Positions 1 through 12,158 are shown, numbered from the stretch's first letter. The stretch: DNA of 64,000 nucleotides from Plantago ovata (GCA_028274465.1 CM051456.1:45878870-45942869); one strand, 5' to 3'. Numbers and translations are program-made. Notes: generated by a model not told the origin, from the letters alone.

Positions 1-1372
1 GTTCTCTTGGGACCTAACGTAGCTTTGTTTAGTGCGTAACAATTGTAATCAACCAACAAGCAAGTTTGTGTGATTAAACCAAGCACTCATGCAAATCAGA
101 AACTATCAAGAGGAAGATAAAATCAAATAGAGAAAGATGTTGGTGGTAGCTTAGTGGACATGACAAACCATGGGTTATAACTTGCTATCATGCTATGAAC
201 ATTTAAACATACAATAGAGAAGTATTAATTGACCACAAAGTTGTCACATGCTTTGCATTCAAAAATACGGAATTGGCTACTCCCAATTGTATGGATGATC
301 TAGAAGTATTAAGCGACCATAAGGGCTGTCACTACCTTGTATTCGAAGATTTGTAATTGGCTACTTTAGATCTTACGCAATGGTTCAAAGCACAACAAGC
401 ATAATCATAACCCTAGCTATCATGTCCACATCCTACCATCAACAATCGTGAATTAGCTACTCATAACGGATCTTGAAACAAACAACATCATATATGAATA
501 ACAATAACAAACATTCATAATCAGAATCAAAATAAGGAGAATTGATACAAGTTACCACCGATTGTCACGAGACGGTGGAATGCCCAAATCTCACGGATCA
601 AGATACAATGAAGATGAAATTGGATGTAATCACGTCTTTCTTGATGATAATCAAGTCTCTAGATAATGGGTCTGAGCTATGGAGCTTCAAAGAGCTCTCC
701 CCAGCAATTACCAAGTGAAAGGAATGAGAAAAAATAACTGAAAATCGAGTTTTAATGCCAAAATCGCGATCTGGATCTGAGTCCAAGCGAAGGGCTTGGC
801 TTCTGTCAAGCGCTTAGCTTGGCAAGCGAAGGGCTTGACAGGGGCCAAGCGCTTCGCCTGGAATTCCAGTGAATCTGCCCAGAATTTCCGCCTGACTTTA
901 ACTCGCTCTACAGGGCTCATACGATGTCGGATCGGAGCCTGTAATATACCGTTGGATATCTCTTTGAGTTAGCTACGCGTGGAAATTAGTTTGAGGTCAA
1001 TATAATGCTGTATGAAAAAGTTATGTCCCAAGTGGCTAGGCTGTGTCAATCATAAACACTTGAACGACTCCAAAACTTCCACCCGAACTTTTGAATTTGC
1101 TTCCAAGGTAAGGCTAAGTTCTTAAAAATGTGATTATTGGCTTAACTCGAACTAAGGACACTCACGAAAATTTCCACGGAGATCAAGGAACTTCAACGGG
1201 GTCATTTTTCATCCAAAATGCTTTGTTTTTAGCTCCAAAAACACTGTTTCGTACCTAAGTGCCTGAAAATGCAAAAAACACAAAACGTGACACTATTCTA
1301 CAAAACTAACCAAAAAACAAGGCTAAAAGGTAGCAAAAGAAGGTAAAAAAGACAAGATGAACGCGTCAATCA
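1..1372 (-). mobile_element. Diverged LTR of an Athila-like relative, left end outside window
   Basis: This stretch has no coding content but follows the LTRs of elements A, E and G in order. It has a counterpart of the GTTCTCTCAGGACTATA block near position 1, the GATACAATG...ACCG block near 600, a GC-rich palindrome cluster near 783-857, and an end (about 1270-1372) resembling the family's LTR terminus, including CGTGACACTATTCTA. Identity is clearly lower than among A, E and G, so it is a separate subfamily. It ends where the LTR of element E starts partway through, so the junction is not a clean insertion. Orientation is minus by analogy. The assignment is inferred from shared block order. 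Confidence 0.55.
783..857. repeat. Palindrome cluster in the diverged LTR
   Basis: The cluster has CCAAGC paired with GCTTGG around a GAAGG spacer (783-799). A second pair is CTGTCAAGC (803-811) with GCTTGACAG (833-841), and inside it CAAGC pairs with GCTTG. A weaker third copy follows at 845-861. It occupies roughly the LTR position where A, B, E and G have GGGGCGA/TCGCCCC or CAGGCG/CGCCTG palindromes, but with different arm sequences. Confidence 0.75.
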
Positions 1373-2099
1373 CTCATAATAGGCATGCAATCAACAGAAA
1401 TCATAGATGAAAACATGTTGAAAGATATATAAAAATAAGTAGAATAAACTGTAAGATACAATGTTACCGAAGGTTGTCAATCTTCGAAGAATTGCGATCC
1501 TACAAGCTCCAATCTGCTATGAAAAAGTGTCTCCTAAGCTACGAACCCCCAGAACAGGCTCTGGGAGGTCCCTACCTAAAACTACAGAGAAGGTGAGAGA
1601 ATAGGTCTGGAAAAGTATAAATTTCGGAGAAAAACTGAGCAACTATATATAGGCTACGAAATAGTGTGGGGCGATTCGCCCCACACACCGGGCGAATCAC
1701 CCGGTGTGGGGCGATTTGCCCCACATCCCGGGCGGTTCGCCCGGGAGAAAATCTCGCGGAATTCCGCATTTTCGATGCGTTTTTGGATTTCTTCCCCTTT
1801 TCGGACTCGGTTTCTGACTTCTAGTGGCCTTCTAACCTCCAGATTCGACCCCTAGACTCCAAATCCTATCCGGAAACCTTCAGATACTCCAAATAGGCTT
1901 CTGGAACACCAATTCCTTGTCAACTTCAATATAATTGCCCGAAAATCCTCGATTTTCAACCAAAACCTGTAAAATAAAATCTAAAGGGAAACGTGACACT
2001 ATTCTAATAAAATGCACTAAAATATAGCTAAATTAACATAGAGGATAGCTAAAATAGGTGAAAAAGACTCAAATGAAAGTGTAAAATACACATTCATCA
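1373..2099 (-). repeat. 3' LTR of element E (partial)
   Basis: It matches the inner and end portions of the complete LTRs of A and G and terminates in ACACATTCATCA, followed by the polypurine tract complement ACTCCCCAAACC. Relative to the complete 1.24 kb LTRs, about the first third on the window-left side is missing. Confidence 0.85.
1643..1747 (-). promoter_or_regulatory. LTR promoter of E: TATA box with four upstream palindromes
   Basis: On the minus strand a TATA motif CCTATATATAG lies at 1643-1653. Immediately upstream are four palindromes in about 83 bases. The first pairs TGTGGGGCGA (1665-1674) perfectly with TCGCCCCACA (1676-1685). Then come CACCGGG/CCCGGTG, a near copy of the first, and CCCGGGCG/CGCCCGGG. 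The right-hand LTR has only two of them. A role in transcription is inferred from position only. Confidence 0.7.
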
Positions 2100-3599
2100 A
2101 ACTCCCCAAACCGAACCTTTGCTTGTCCTCAAGCAACTAAGCTAGACTCTAATGCAAAAAACAATGCAAGACACAAAATGGAGTCTCATGCCAAATAAAA
2201 TGAACTAATCTACTGAATCTATCAAAAAACATATGAACAAGAACCATATAAATCAAAGCATGAATATAGGTTGAAGAATACCTCGATTGACTTATACACA
2301 TCCACATAAGCACTTATGTCAAGACAAGATAGTCTCTCGTAACATTCTCTACCTGGACCTAGTCAGTGACGACGTAATGAAGCATGCTAAGATACGAATG
2401 GTTGTCCCGTGCCTATGAAACTGAGGACTTACTGCTGTTCCACCATGTTAAGACTTTTCCTCAAAGAGGTCGAACCAGTACTAGCTCTCATCAAACGAAG
2501 GAGGGTTCCCTATAAAAGTTAGCACTCCCCTATTCTACCCATATCTCAAGTAAAGTCTTAAGCTGTTCACCACTTCCTGAATGGCAGGACGAGGGTGGTC
2601 TAGAACAGATGACACTCAAGAACAAAAGACAAAAAATAGAAAATTACAACATGATTACGAACATTACAAGAATTGAAAATGAGACACAACACTTTGCTAA
2701 CTGCTATTTGGCTTTCTTTTTTGGACCCTTCTTTGCTTTTTTGGGGTCTTTTCTTTTTTTCTTTCCAGATTCTTTTTTCTCTTTTTTTTCTTTTTTGGAA
2801 TTTTACTTTCTTTCTTTTTTTTTCGATTTTTTTGGCCAGCAGTAGCATAACAAAAAAGAGAAACAAAATGACTCACACGACTTCCCCAAACCTATTCGGA
2901 AGAATAGGTTGGAGTACAAAATTTACGGAAAAGGAAAAATAAACTCACGATACGAAAATGGAAAACGAAAACAAGTCTATGATGGTGTAACCCCCTCCCC
3001 AAACCTATTCGGAAGAATAGGTTATAAACAAAGGATCACACAACCTCACACAACCTCCTTCCTAGGCATTTAGCAATCTCAAAGCATGGTGAAGACTTGT
3101 TGCCTCTTAGGTACATAATTACTCGGGAAAACAACCATAAGACCCTAACATGCATCATCCTATTATAAAGGCCTTCGTGAACCGCAGTAGAGAAAACACC
3201 ACTAAGTGATGTCGAGACTACCAAGCTTAACTAAGTGCAATACATAAATGTGACAAGCCAAGCGAGAAAAACCTCAAACAAATTGATAGAGATGAAGCAT
3301 ACGATTAATGGCATATTTAGTTGATCTACCCAATAAAAAAGTTCAAAAAATTCGGCAATAAACTCCATATAAAACATGCAAGACTATCCTAGGATGAATG
3401 TAGTGAATGCAACCTATAAAATCTAAGAAAGTGGTAAACGTGCAAATGCAGACGGATAAAACATGCAAGGTACTATACTCATCCTACCAATACCAAGCTC
3501 CAAACTAACAACATTAGATCACTTAAATCCCATCCCCCCTCATGAAATTAATGCTAGTCCCTAGCAGTAAGAAAATGAGGAAATAAGATGTGATACTAG
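2100..3599 (-). other. 3' noncoding region of E, with polypurine tract and PPT-like repeats
   Basis: No gene is seen. On the minus strand the polypurine tract GGTTTGGGGAGT abuts the 3' LTR (complement 2103-2112). Two further copies of GGTTTGGGGA lie at 2883-2892 and 2996-3005, each preceded by a CCTATTC...GAATAGG stem-loop. A purine-rich tract of about 140 bases (2700-2840) gives spurious open frames on both strands. The same layout occurs in A, B and G. Confidence 0.75.
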
Positions 3600-4474
3600 A
3601 TGTTACCCCATGGTTTGGCATCGGTCGGCTGAGTATGCTGTTTGTGAGTTATTGGGACTGCTCTGGGAGCTTTATAGGGTGTCATCAGGTCTTCTGGTAG
3701 GCGTGGTAGTTTCAATCATAGGCCGGATAGGAACAACTCCTCCATTAGTATCATCATTGCCCGTATGGCCTTCATTGTCACTACTGTCACGCACATCCTC
3801 ACTAGTAGAGTTGTAGTATCGAGTAGAATTCTCAAGATTAGCCGCCGCTGTTATGGAATCCTCCATCCTGAAGCCCTCCAATAGGCTGTGAACTGTTGAA
3901 GGGGAAAGGACAGTGGTATCAGGACCTCCCCTTCCAGCGTTTTACACCCCGAGAAGGTTTCAGTAAGCTGCTCGGATACTCAGAAGTCTTCTACCATCTT
4001 TTCCAATGTCGACCACATTCTCTACGGTTGATGCGACCGATGTCTATATGATGCTCCCTTTAGAGGCAGGTAAGGGGCACCCCAACGAGGGGCTGGGCAC
4101 CCATGTCATTATGTTTTGGAACCATGCTAGCGCTTCGGAACCTTCTAGCAACTGCGAACTCGAGATTGAATCCGTCTCGGCTAGATTGTCCCGGTGCCTT
4201 CCAGTTCACTCGAACTTTGCAGTCCTCGTGATGGATTGCTGACGTAATAAAGGTTTCTGTCCCTTCGGTGGTGCATGAATAGGCATAGAAGTCCTTACTC
4301 CAGGTGTACTCTAGCTCCTCCTCTTGGATAATCCACGATGTTGTTGCAAAGTTGTTGCAAAACCCCTTGGCTCGAACGCACATCTAACGAGGTCACTCTT
4401 CTTGACATGGTTGTAATCGATCCCCCTCCAATACTTCATAGTAATCATACGGGAATGCTCCTTTCCCTTGGCAT
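3600..4474 (-). pseudogene. Second-ORF remains of element E
   Basis: Fragments resemble the second ORFs of B and G: an RGL.EPW-like stretch, a YxYSRTT-like stretch, and a KHNDMxxQ(P/T)...GVPL stretch. The inferred start codon is at 4474, directly after the intron-like segment in the leader. I recall the family as the downstream ORF of Athila elements, annotated as a putative plant transposon protein, but the function is unknown. Broken in many places. Confidence 0.55.
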
Positions 4475-5572
4475 GGTTCCTACAAACAACAGTTAGTACC
4501 TCGTATGACACAAAACTGACTCATGCATATGCTAGTGTAAGAACAAAACACACAAGTGATAAGATCAACAATCGAGCTCCCCAAACCTTTAATGTCTAGC
4601 CTAGTTTCTTCATCATGCAACATACCAATGTAACTACTACATGCAATACATCACATTATGCTCTTACTAGACAACCAATATCCTAGTTAACAAGGCTCAA
4701 TTCATACCATAGTAGCGAAAAATTCTAGCATCATAAATCCTCATACTCAACAATTAAGCATTCTATCATCAAATCCACCAACATTACACCAATAAACACA
4801 ATCATAAGCATGAAATCAAAGATAAAGACATATTACATAACAAGATATATCATCTAGTAGCAAAATTCCCAAATCAACAATCCAAGCATAATTGAGCATG
4901 CAATTGATATTAAATAACGCTTCTAATCACACAAACAACCTACCCATGCATCAAATAAGCATAATTGAAGCTCAAATTAAAAAACCCCCAAATTCGAAAA
5001 TTAGGGTTTATAAGAAGATACCTCAGATCTGAAAATCTAATGCATTAGGACGAAATCTGTTCATATGAAAAGATAGATCACGTAATAGGCTTCGATTGAA
5101 GCTAAAGAACACTAAATTTGGTGAAGAAATGAAGAAGTTATGAGATTTTGAAGGTAAAATCGCGATTTTCGGTTTTTTGGGAGGAGGAATGATGAAGATA
5201 TGAAGAAAAGGAGCTAAAGAGGGGAAATCCGCGTTTTTTGACTACTGGGACTGTGGGGCGAGTCGCCCCTGGTGTGGAGCGAGTCGCCCCATGGGGGGCG
5301 ATTCGCCCCACAGTCCCAGTAGTCAAAAAGACGGTCCTTCCGTCCGAAAACGCGGTTTTTAATCCCCAAAACCAATTTTCTCATAAAACCACTCGAAAAA
5401 TCTCACTCAAACATAAGCATATACGACACAGACATGAACAAATTCGCATACGAGAAGCAAATAGTTCAAGAATGAATGCATGCAAAAAAGCAGTAAGAAA
5501 GCGATAAAAATTCCGGGTTGCCTCCCGGATAGCGTCATTGTTTAAAGTCTTTGACTCGACTCCTGTCTACGC
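4475..5572 (-). other. Spacer of E: palindromes, CT-rich leader and intron-like segment
   Basis: After the gag-protease stop comes a stem-loop motif GGGAGGCAACCC (5511-5530). A large inverted repeat follows at 5235-5330: arms of about 34 bases, nearly identical, each carrying GGGGCGA.TCGCCCC. Then comes a CT-rich leader and an intron-like segment (4480-5021) with GAG|GTATC at the donor end and TTTGTAG|GAACC at the acceptor end, just before the second-ORF start. The intron is inferred from borders shared with B and G. Confidence 0.6.
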
Positions 5573-7283
5573 CTATCTCTTCTTTTTGCGGGTACTAGGC
5601 TTCCCCTTCATTGATCTCCTCTCCATGCCACGAACCTGTGAATAAGAAAGAACATAGGCTGCAAGACCACAGTAGTGAGTAGTGTAAGAAATATCAGGCG
5701 GATCAGGTGGATCAGATATGGCTTGCAACACGGGTTGCTTGTCATCCACTTCAATAGTGCAAGTTCTTTGGTAGATGTCCATCACGGAGCGTAGTTTAGT
5801 CAAGAACGTTCTCCCTAAGAGTATGATATCCCCCGTTCCAGGTGCAGACGCCGGCATAACTACAAAATTGGTGTATACAGAAGCTTCACCAATCTTGACC
5901 AACACATTGTTCACAACGCCTTCGGGTCTCATAAAGGATCCATCCGCCAGTTGCACAATAGCCCTATGCTCAGATATTTTTCCAAGGCTACTCTTTTCAA
6001 ACACATTCAAAGGGAGTATGTTTGAGTAGGATCCCGTGTCTAGTGTGGCACGGACATCTTCAAGCTCACCAATCCCTACCTTAACATCGAAAGTTTTAGG
6101 GAGTGGCTCGGGATCCTCTTGCTCCTCATCACTTCCGTCAGAACCAAGGTCCTTCTCTTGTTTCTTAGCCTGTAGAAGTTCTTCCTTCTTACAACACTCG
6201 CACTTAGCAACCTTCTTGATGGTGATTTCGTCAGGTAGATCACCAGCTAATGTAATGAAATTCGACTTCTCAGTGTTGCTAGGCAGCTTGCCTTGCTCCC
6301 TACTTGCTCCTTGGTCGATCAACTCTTGCATCTTTTGATGGGCAAGCCTAGTGCTCACTTCCAACCTATCAAGCCTTGCCCTAGTCTTCTCGGAATCTTC
6401 TTCATAACGTTTGAGAAAACTTTGTGTGTGATCAACCATCTTTTGCAAGTTCTCCATCAGTTGAGCCGACTTCGACTTCGGTGGCTCTTTCGGAGCGGGG
6501 TTTTTGCAGTGATCATTACCATAGTTTAGCCTACTACGGTCTTGGTTAGGGCCATAAGTTTGGTTAGCCGGTGCATATCCTTGATTGTTTCGGAATCCTC
6601 TTCTCCAAAAATCCACCTCGGGGGTTCCTACCGTCTTGTCCGTAGCTAACTTCTTGAGTACCAAACTCCGTAGCAAAGGCTTCCTCTTCGCCTCCTCGAG
6701 CCCAGTTGCCATCATCATACGCAAGCTCCGATCTACACATATGAGCCCCATGCCCATAGTTCTTGCATATTCGGCATACTTCGTTCGAAACAGTTGTTCC
6801 GGTGGCGCTCTTGAGGACTTGCTTCAATTCGTTGGTAAAGCACTCGAATTGATCCCCATTCCCCCTATACATAGGGGTTTCTTGAGTCGGTGGAGCTTCA
6901 GGTCCACGTTTCCTAACCATTGCTCTTGGGTCCTTGAACTGCGAACCCTTAGCAAGCCTTTCGAAAACTGCCCAGACGGCTTCTGCGGTTTCCTCCCAAA
7001 TATTGCCTCGGCATTGGAAATCCACCACTTGTTGGTTCTCGAAGGTTAGTCTATTGTAGAAGTGTTGGACTAGGTCAGAAAGTTCAAAAGCATGGTGAGG
7101 GCACTTGTTCGTGAGATCTTGGAACCTCTCAAACGCGGTGTAGATGGTCTCATCATAGTCCTGCTTGAATCCAGTGATTTGCGCCTTTAGCGCGGTAGTC
7201 AAGGTGTGAGGGAAGTATTTTTCCATGAAAGCTGAAAAAACCTTCTCCCAAGTGTCCAGCGAGCCTGCTGGTAGAGATCTCAA
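5573..7283 (-). pseudogene. gag: gag-protease remains of element E
   Basis: The translated segments match an Athila-type gag core (KYFPHTLTTALKAQITGF, CPHHAFELSDLVQHFYN, then QQVVDFQCRGNIWEETAEA). A CRICKNYGHGAHMC knuckle (CX2CX4HX4C) follows, then a retropepsin-like domain with LDTGSYSN and a later ILLGRTFL block. The C terminus is basic (STRKKKR). The most N-terminal part of gag seen in element A is absent. The particle protein and protease would act in the cytoplasmic virus-like particle. Broken, roughly two breaks. Confidence 0.85.
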
Positions 7284-7288
7284 CCATG

Positions 7289-8459
7289 ACCTCGAGTGTC
7301 GTTCTCTCAGGACTATAACTAGCTTTATCTATTTAACTAGAGAATATAAAAACAGCAGACGTAAAAGCAAAGGTTTTTCTAACAGATAATGGATATTGGT
7401 GATAGTATGATCCTTCAAAGCATAACGGGTCAATAATCATGCATAAATTCCTCGGTCTTGCATGGAGATCTTTGATCAATCGAATGTCCTGTTGCAATTA
7501 TTAAGCACTACGAAGATAAAGATACTGACAAGTCAATCACTATTGTCCTATTGTGTTCCGTAATTATTCAACACTACGAAGATATAGATGCGCATAGGTC
7601 GACGAGGGTCCAATTGTGCATAATAATTAGTACAACATACGAGAATTTAGGCTGAGCCTGATCAACGAAATAAAGCAATAACACGGAGTATAATGCGCGA
7701 TATAGCCGTTAGCATGATTATCTTCCCTTCGCTAAGAATTCACATACTACCACCAACGATAAGTTTAGCTACTCATAATAGGCATGCAATCAACAGAAAT
7801 CATAGAAGAAAAAATGTTGAAAGATATATAAAAATAAGTAGAATAAACTGTAAGATACAATGTTACCGAAGGTTGTCAATCTCCAAATAATTGCGATCCT
7901 ACAAGCTCCAATCTGCTATGAAAAAGTGTCTCCTAAGCTACGAACCCCCAGAACAGGCTCTGGGAGGTCCCTACCTAAAACTACAGAGAAAGGTGAGAGA
8001 ATAGGTCTGGAAAAGTATGAATTTCGGAGAAAAACTGAGCAACTATATATAGGCTACGAAATAGTGTGGGGCGATTCGCCCCACATCCCGGGCGGTTCGC
8101 CCGGGAGAAAATCTCGCGGAATTCCGCGTTTTCGACGCGTTTTTGGATTTCTTCCCCTTTTCGGACTCGGTTTCTGACTTCTAGTGGCCTTCTAACCTCC
8201 AGATTCGACCCCTAGACTCCAAATCCTATCCGGAAACCTTCAGATACTCCATATAGGCTTCTGGAACACCAATTCCTTGTCAACTTCAATATAATTGCCC
8301 GGAAATCCTCGATTTTCAACCAAAACCTGTAAAATAAAATCTAAAGGGAAACGTGACACTATTCTAATAAAATGCACTAAAATATAGCTAAATTAACATA
8401 GAGGATAGCTAAAATAGGTGAAAAAGACTCAAATGAAAGTGTAAAATACACATTCATCA
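7289..8459 (-). repeat. 5' LTR of element E (partial)
   Basis: It starts inside the LTR at the block reading CGAGTGTCGTTCTCTCAGGA, near position 100 of the complete copies, and ends in CACATTCATCA directly before element D sequence. It has a TATA motif near 8045 and two GC-rich palindromes (about 8063-8105). No primer-binding site is seen on the left, because gag sequence joins it directly. Confidence 0.85.
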
Positions 8460-10778
8460 GTGTACGTCGATGACATGTTAGTAAAAAGCCTCGAAGCGAA
8501 GTATCACGTCGAATACTTGGATAGGTGCTTCAAGATTTTGAGGAAATTTGAGATGAAACTTAACCCCTCGAAGTGTACCTTCGGTGTCAAGGGAGGCAAA
8601 TTTCTGGGGTACATGGTCACCCAAAGGGGGATCGAAGCCAACCCGGACAAAATCAAAGCCGTCTTGGATTTCCCCAGCCCTCAAAACATTAATGAAGTTC
8701 AGAGGTTAGTAGGAAGAGTCATTGCCCTCAGTCGATCCATCGCAAGGTCAGGAGAAAAGAGTCTACCTTCTCTCAAGGTGCTCCGAAATAGCAAGAATTT
8801 CGAGTGGAACGAAGAGAGCGGAAAAGCGGACTTAAAAAACTACCTTTCAAGGCCACCACTGCTTTCAAAGCCAAAAGAAGGGGACACGCTATATCTACAT
8901 GTAGCCATCTCTCACGAGGTAGTTAGTTCGGTGCTAGTAAGGATGGAAGGTAACCAACACCAACCCATCAACTACTTAAGCAAGGTCCTCACCAAGGCCG
9001 AAATCAATTACCTAGAGATCGAAAAACTTGCATATTGTGTGGTGCTAGCCTCTAGACGCCTTCGCCCCTACTTCCAGGCCCACAAAATGGTTGTCTTGAC
9101 CTCCCATCCCTTAAAAAGGATCCTTGGAAATCCCGACTTGTCAGGGCGACTCGTAAGATGGTCCATCGAACTCATAGAGTATTCTATCGAATTCCATGCG
9201 CCAAACGGGAAGAAGGCCCAAGTGATCGCCGAATTCTTCCTAGGCATCAAAGAAGAGCTCGAATGCATCCACAATGTCGAAGAGGTAGAAAAAGGCCAGA
9301 ATATGGATCCCAGATGGGAAGCTTATGTAGATGGTTCCTCCACACGGGGACAAGGAGGAGTCGGAGTTCACCTGATAGATCCATCCGGGGTCGAAATTGA
9401 CTTCGCGATAAGACTAGCATTCCCGGCCACCAACAATGAGGCTGAGTACGAGGCCGCACTAATAGGTCTCAAGCTTTCACTCGAAGGAGGAGCAAAACAC
9501 ATCCGTTTGCACACCGACTCACAGTTAGTCGCACAACAACATGCAGGAACGTTCGAAGCAAAAGAAGAGTCCATGCGACTGTACTTGGCGGAACTCAAAG
9601 AAGTCATGTCAAAATTTTGAAGCGTCGAAATAACACAAATATCTCGAACGCTCAACAAAATCGCCGATGGATTAGCAAAATTTAGGAGCTCGTCACAAAC
9701 GATCGCTACCCGACAGGTACGTTTATAACCCAAACACACTGACTCATGGAAAACGAATCTATTTACCAAACCTAAACCCAACTTGTGTTTATAGGTCACC
9801 CTCATGACGGTCCAACGACCCACCATACGGGACAACAAGTTCAAAAGGCGAAGAGAGTTCGAAGTCAACACCCTTGACTCCAACCACATATGGTTGGAAG
9901 ACATCAAGCTATACAAGCAAGGAGTAATTCCTCTGGATCGAACAGAAGCACGAAGGCTTCGACGAAGAGCCCAATACTTTTTATGGGATGGATCTGATCT
10001 GTATAAGAGTTCGTTCAATGGACCCCACCTTAAGTGCATAAACGAGGAGGAAGCTCAAAGCCTCTTAGAAGAGGTACACGCAGGAAGTTGTGGAAACCAC
10101 TCCGGAGGGCGAGCATTAGCCTAGAAAATTCAAAGACAGGGTTTTTATTGGCCTACCATCATTAAAGACTCGAAAGCAAGAACAAAGAAATGCGATGAAT
10201 GCCAGAGGTTCGCGCGTAACAGCAAAGCCCCAGGAGAACCCTTGATCCCCACCCCAATCTCATGCCCATTTGACAGATGGGGTATCGACATCGTGGGAAA
10301 ACTTACCACGTCCACTAACCAGAAGAAGTTCCTTATAGTGGTTGTCGAATATTTCTTCAAATGGGTCAAAGCGGAAGCAGTTGGGAAAATAATTGAGGAA
10401 GTGATAAGAAGTTTCATTTGGAGGAACATTATTTGCCGTTTCGGACTCCCCCGAGTCATCGTGTCCGACAACAGAGCACAATTCACAGGCAAGAAAATTC
10501 GGGCATGGTGCCTCGAACTAAGAATCAAGCAGAGCTTCACTTCAGTGGGACATCCCCAAGCTAATGGCCAGACGGAAGTCACCAACCGAACCATCATCGA
10601 AAATCTTGAAAAGAGGTTGGGAAGATCAAAAGCAGACTGGGCTGACGAATTACACGGGGTACTTTGGGCATATCGCACGACACAAAGGACGGCGGCGTGC
10701 GAAACCCCTTTTGTATGGTATATGGATCAGAGGCTGTCATCCCATGCGAAATCGCTGTCGAATCGCTTCTTGTCAAGG
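8460..10778 (+). pseudogene. pol: pol of element D: RT end, two RNase H domains, most of integrase
   Basis: It opens at the reverse-transcriptase motif YVDDMLVKS and continues with KCTFGVKGGKFLGYMV. An RNase H follows (LYLHVAISHEVVSSVLVR, then INYLEIEKLAYCVVLASRRL). A second, archaeal-type RNase H follows (WEAYVDGSS, NNEAEYEAALIGL, HTDSQLVAQQ). The integrase zinc region is GSCGNHSGG and the core has WGIDIVGK, VIVSDNRAQF and VGHPQANGQTE. It stops where element C is inserted and its end resumes at 48722. Two RNase H domains are the known mark of Tat elements. Broken in roughly three places in this part. Confidence 0.88.
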
Positions 10779-11614
10779 TGTTGAAGGGTAATTCGTGCTT
10801 CTTTCTAAGTTCGCAGTGGATCGTCACAATAAGCTATTTTAGGTCTTCTTCATGTGGTGTTCCTCTTGAAATGATAGGAAACCTTCTTGTAGCTTCCTCG
10901 TACCTGAAATAGACTAGAGGGGGGGGTTAGTACCTCGTGTCGGTTTGTCGAGGATCAAACCGGAGGGACAACTTTACGTGTAGGGAGTTGTGAGGCTTCC
11001 CTAGTACGAGTAGTAAATGTGGTGGGTGATTGGTAGGTGAGAGGTGTCAATGCTTACCCGCTGGGTAATGAATGAGTCCTTTATATAATCATAGTATTTT
11101 AATGTCACTCCATATAGGATCGTGACAAGTGACCAGACGAGATTGAAGCCTCCTTAGGCCCAAGCCCAATAAGGAGGTCCATGGGCTTTGGCCCAAACAT
11201 CTTGGCTAGGGCTGAGAGGGCAATATGGACTTTTCGGGTCCCATGGAGTAATCTGGAAGACGGGTCCCACAGGGAGCGTCCATGGGTGGTCGTCCTTGGT
11301 CCTCGAGCCTTCCTCTTACGTATGTGGTCCGAGTAGTGCTCTGCCTAGTTTCTCTCAGAGGGTGTCACCTTGACGTAAGGTCCTCTTCGAGCCCTAGAGA
11401 TGCTCCTCGGGCCCAATAGCTGCATTGTCCTTGTAGTGAGCTTATCTTGAGGGTTCACCTCTTAGTGATAGTCGGACCCTATGTTGGTCGAACCACACCT
11501 TAGTGACATACTTGGGTGTGGTCGCGCCCCTTGAGGGACGACCCATGATGCTTCGTCGCGCTCTTAGACCGCTCCAGTTCGTACATACGGACTGGACATA
11601 TTTCAACAACAACA
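10779..11614 (-). repeat. 3' LTR of element C
   Basis: It pairs with 47883-48721 at about 96% by eye. A TATA-like motif TTATATAAAGG is present on the minus strand (about 11086-11098). The sequence just outside reads, on the minus strand, ACTAGGGGGACATA, a fitting polypurine tract. Confidence 0.93.
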
Positions 11615-12158
11615 TATGTCCCCCTAGTTTTCAAGTATCTTTGTAGAAGATAGTTGAGGAACTATGTTGAAGTAGAGGTCGAGCAGAGCCTCGACTAGTA
11701 GTGGGCGAAAAACGATTTCCGTATTCGCGCCTTGGTGCCTTTCCGTCCTCCTATCTCTCCCTCCCCCCTTTTTATAGGGTGCGAACAGACGTTGCTCGGG
11801 CCTTATAAAAGGGGTATATTTACTGGACAAAGATCGGATCCGGGTAAGTGTTCATTGGTGGGAATAGGTATTCGATTTTTTGCCTCTTCGCTGTTTTCTT
11901 TGTAAATTATCTCGAGGAGATAATTGTGAGTGAATGGAATGGAATGACTTCTTGCCACCTCTTTCTTTCGGCGCTTTCTCGAGAAGCTTCATGAGAAAGT
12001 GGCTCCTTGGTCCCGTAAAGTGAATCGTTCAAAATTTTCTCCTCGGGTGAATGGTCGCTTGTGGCTCCTTTATTAATCCACGCGACATGGTCCTCGCTCC
12101 GTTGATTATTTGGTGAGATTAGGTAATCCGCGTTCACCTAGGAAGAAGTGTCAGAGCA
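11615..12158 (-). other. Noncoding part of C next to its 3' LTR
   Basis: No gene is seen. It holds the polypurine tract at the LTR edge and then sequence that, once F is discounted, runs into the region upstream of the antisense ORF (21631 onward). Several TATA-like strings occur (near 11773 and 11804) but none can be tied to a transcript. Confidence 0.6.

Larger units (their letters stand above)
1373..8459 (-). mobile_element. Element E: Athila-like gag-protease retrotransposon (Ty3/gypsy), broken
   Basis: Read on the minus strand the order is partial 5' LTR (7289-8459), gag-protease remains (5573-7283), a palindrome-rich spacer and leader, second-ORF remains (about 3600-4474), a purine-rich 3' noncoding region with polypurine tract, and partial 3' LTR (1373-2099). 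No reverse transcriptase, RNase H or integrase is present. Both LTRs are incomplete at their window-left ends, so no target duplication can be read. The shared LTR part differs by under 2% by eye, implying a recent element. It abuts the YVDD region of element D on the right. Coding parts are broken, with a couple of breaks in gag-protease and more in the second ORF. Confidence 0.8.

Noticed and set aside
1665-1747. Regularly spaced palindromes as a CRISPR-like array
   Set aside because: Spacers are absent or only a few bases, the repeats are variable, and the setting is a plant LTR promoter.
2600-2866. Overlapping open frames on both strands in the purine-rich tract (also at 17164-17434, 32560-32770, 35088-35361)
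   Set aside because: The predicted peptides are Lys/Glu/Arg or Phe/Leu runs from low-complexity DNA, change between copies, and have no domain.
8455-8464. Target duplication for element E using GTGTA at its right edge
   Set aside because: The left LTR of E starts partway through and borders another LTR, so no matching copy can be shown.
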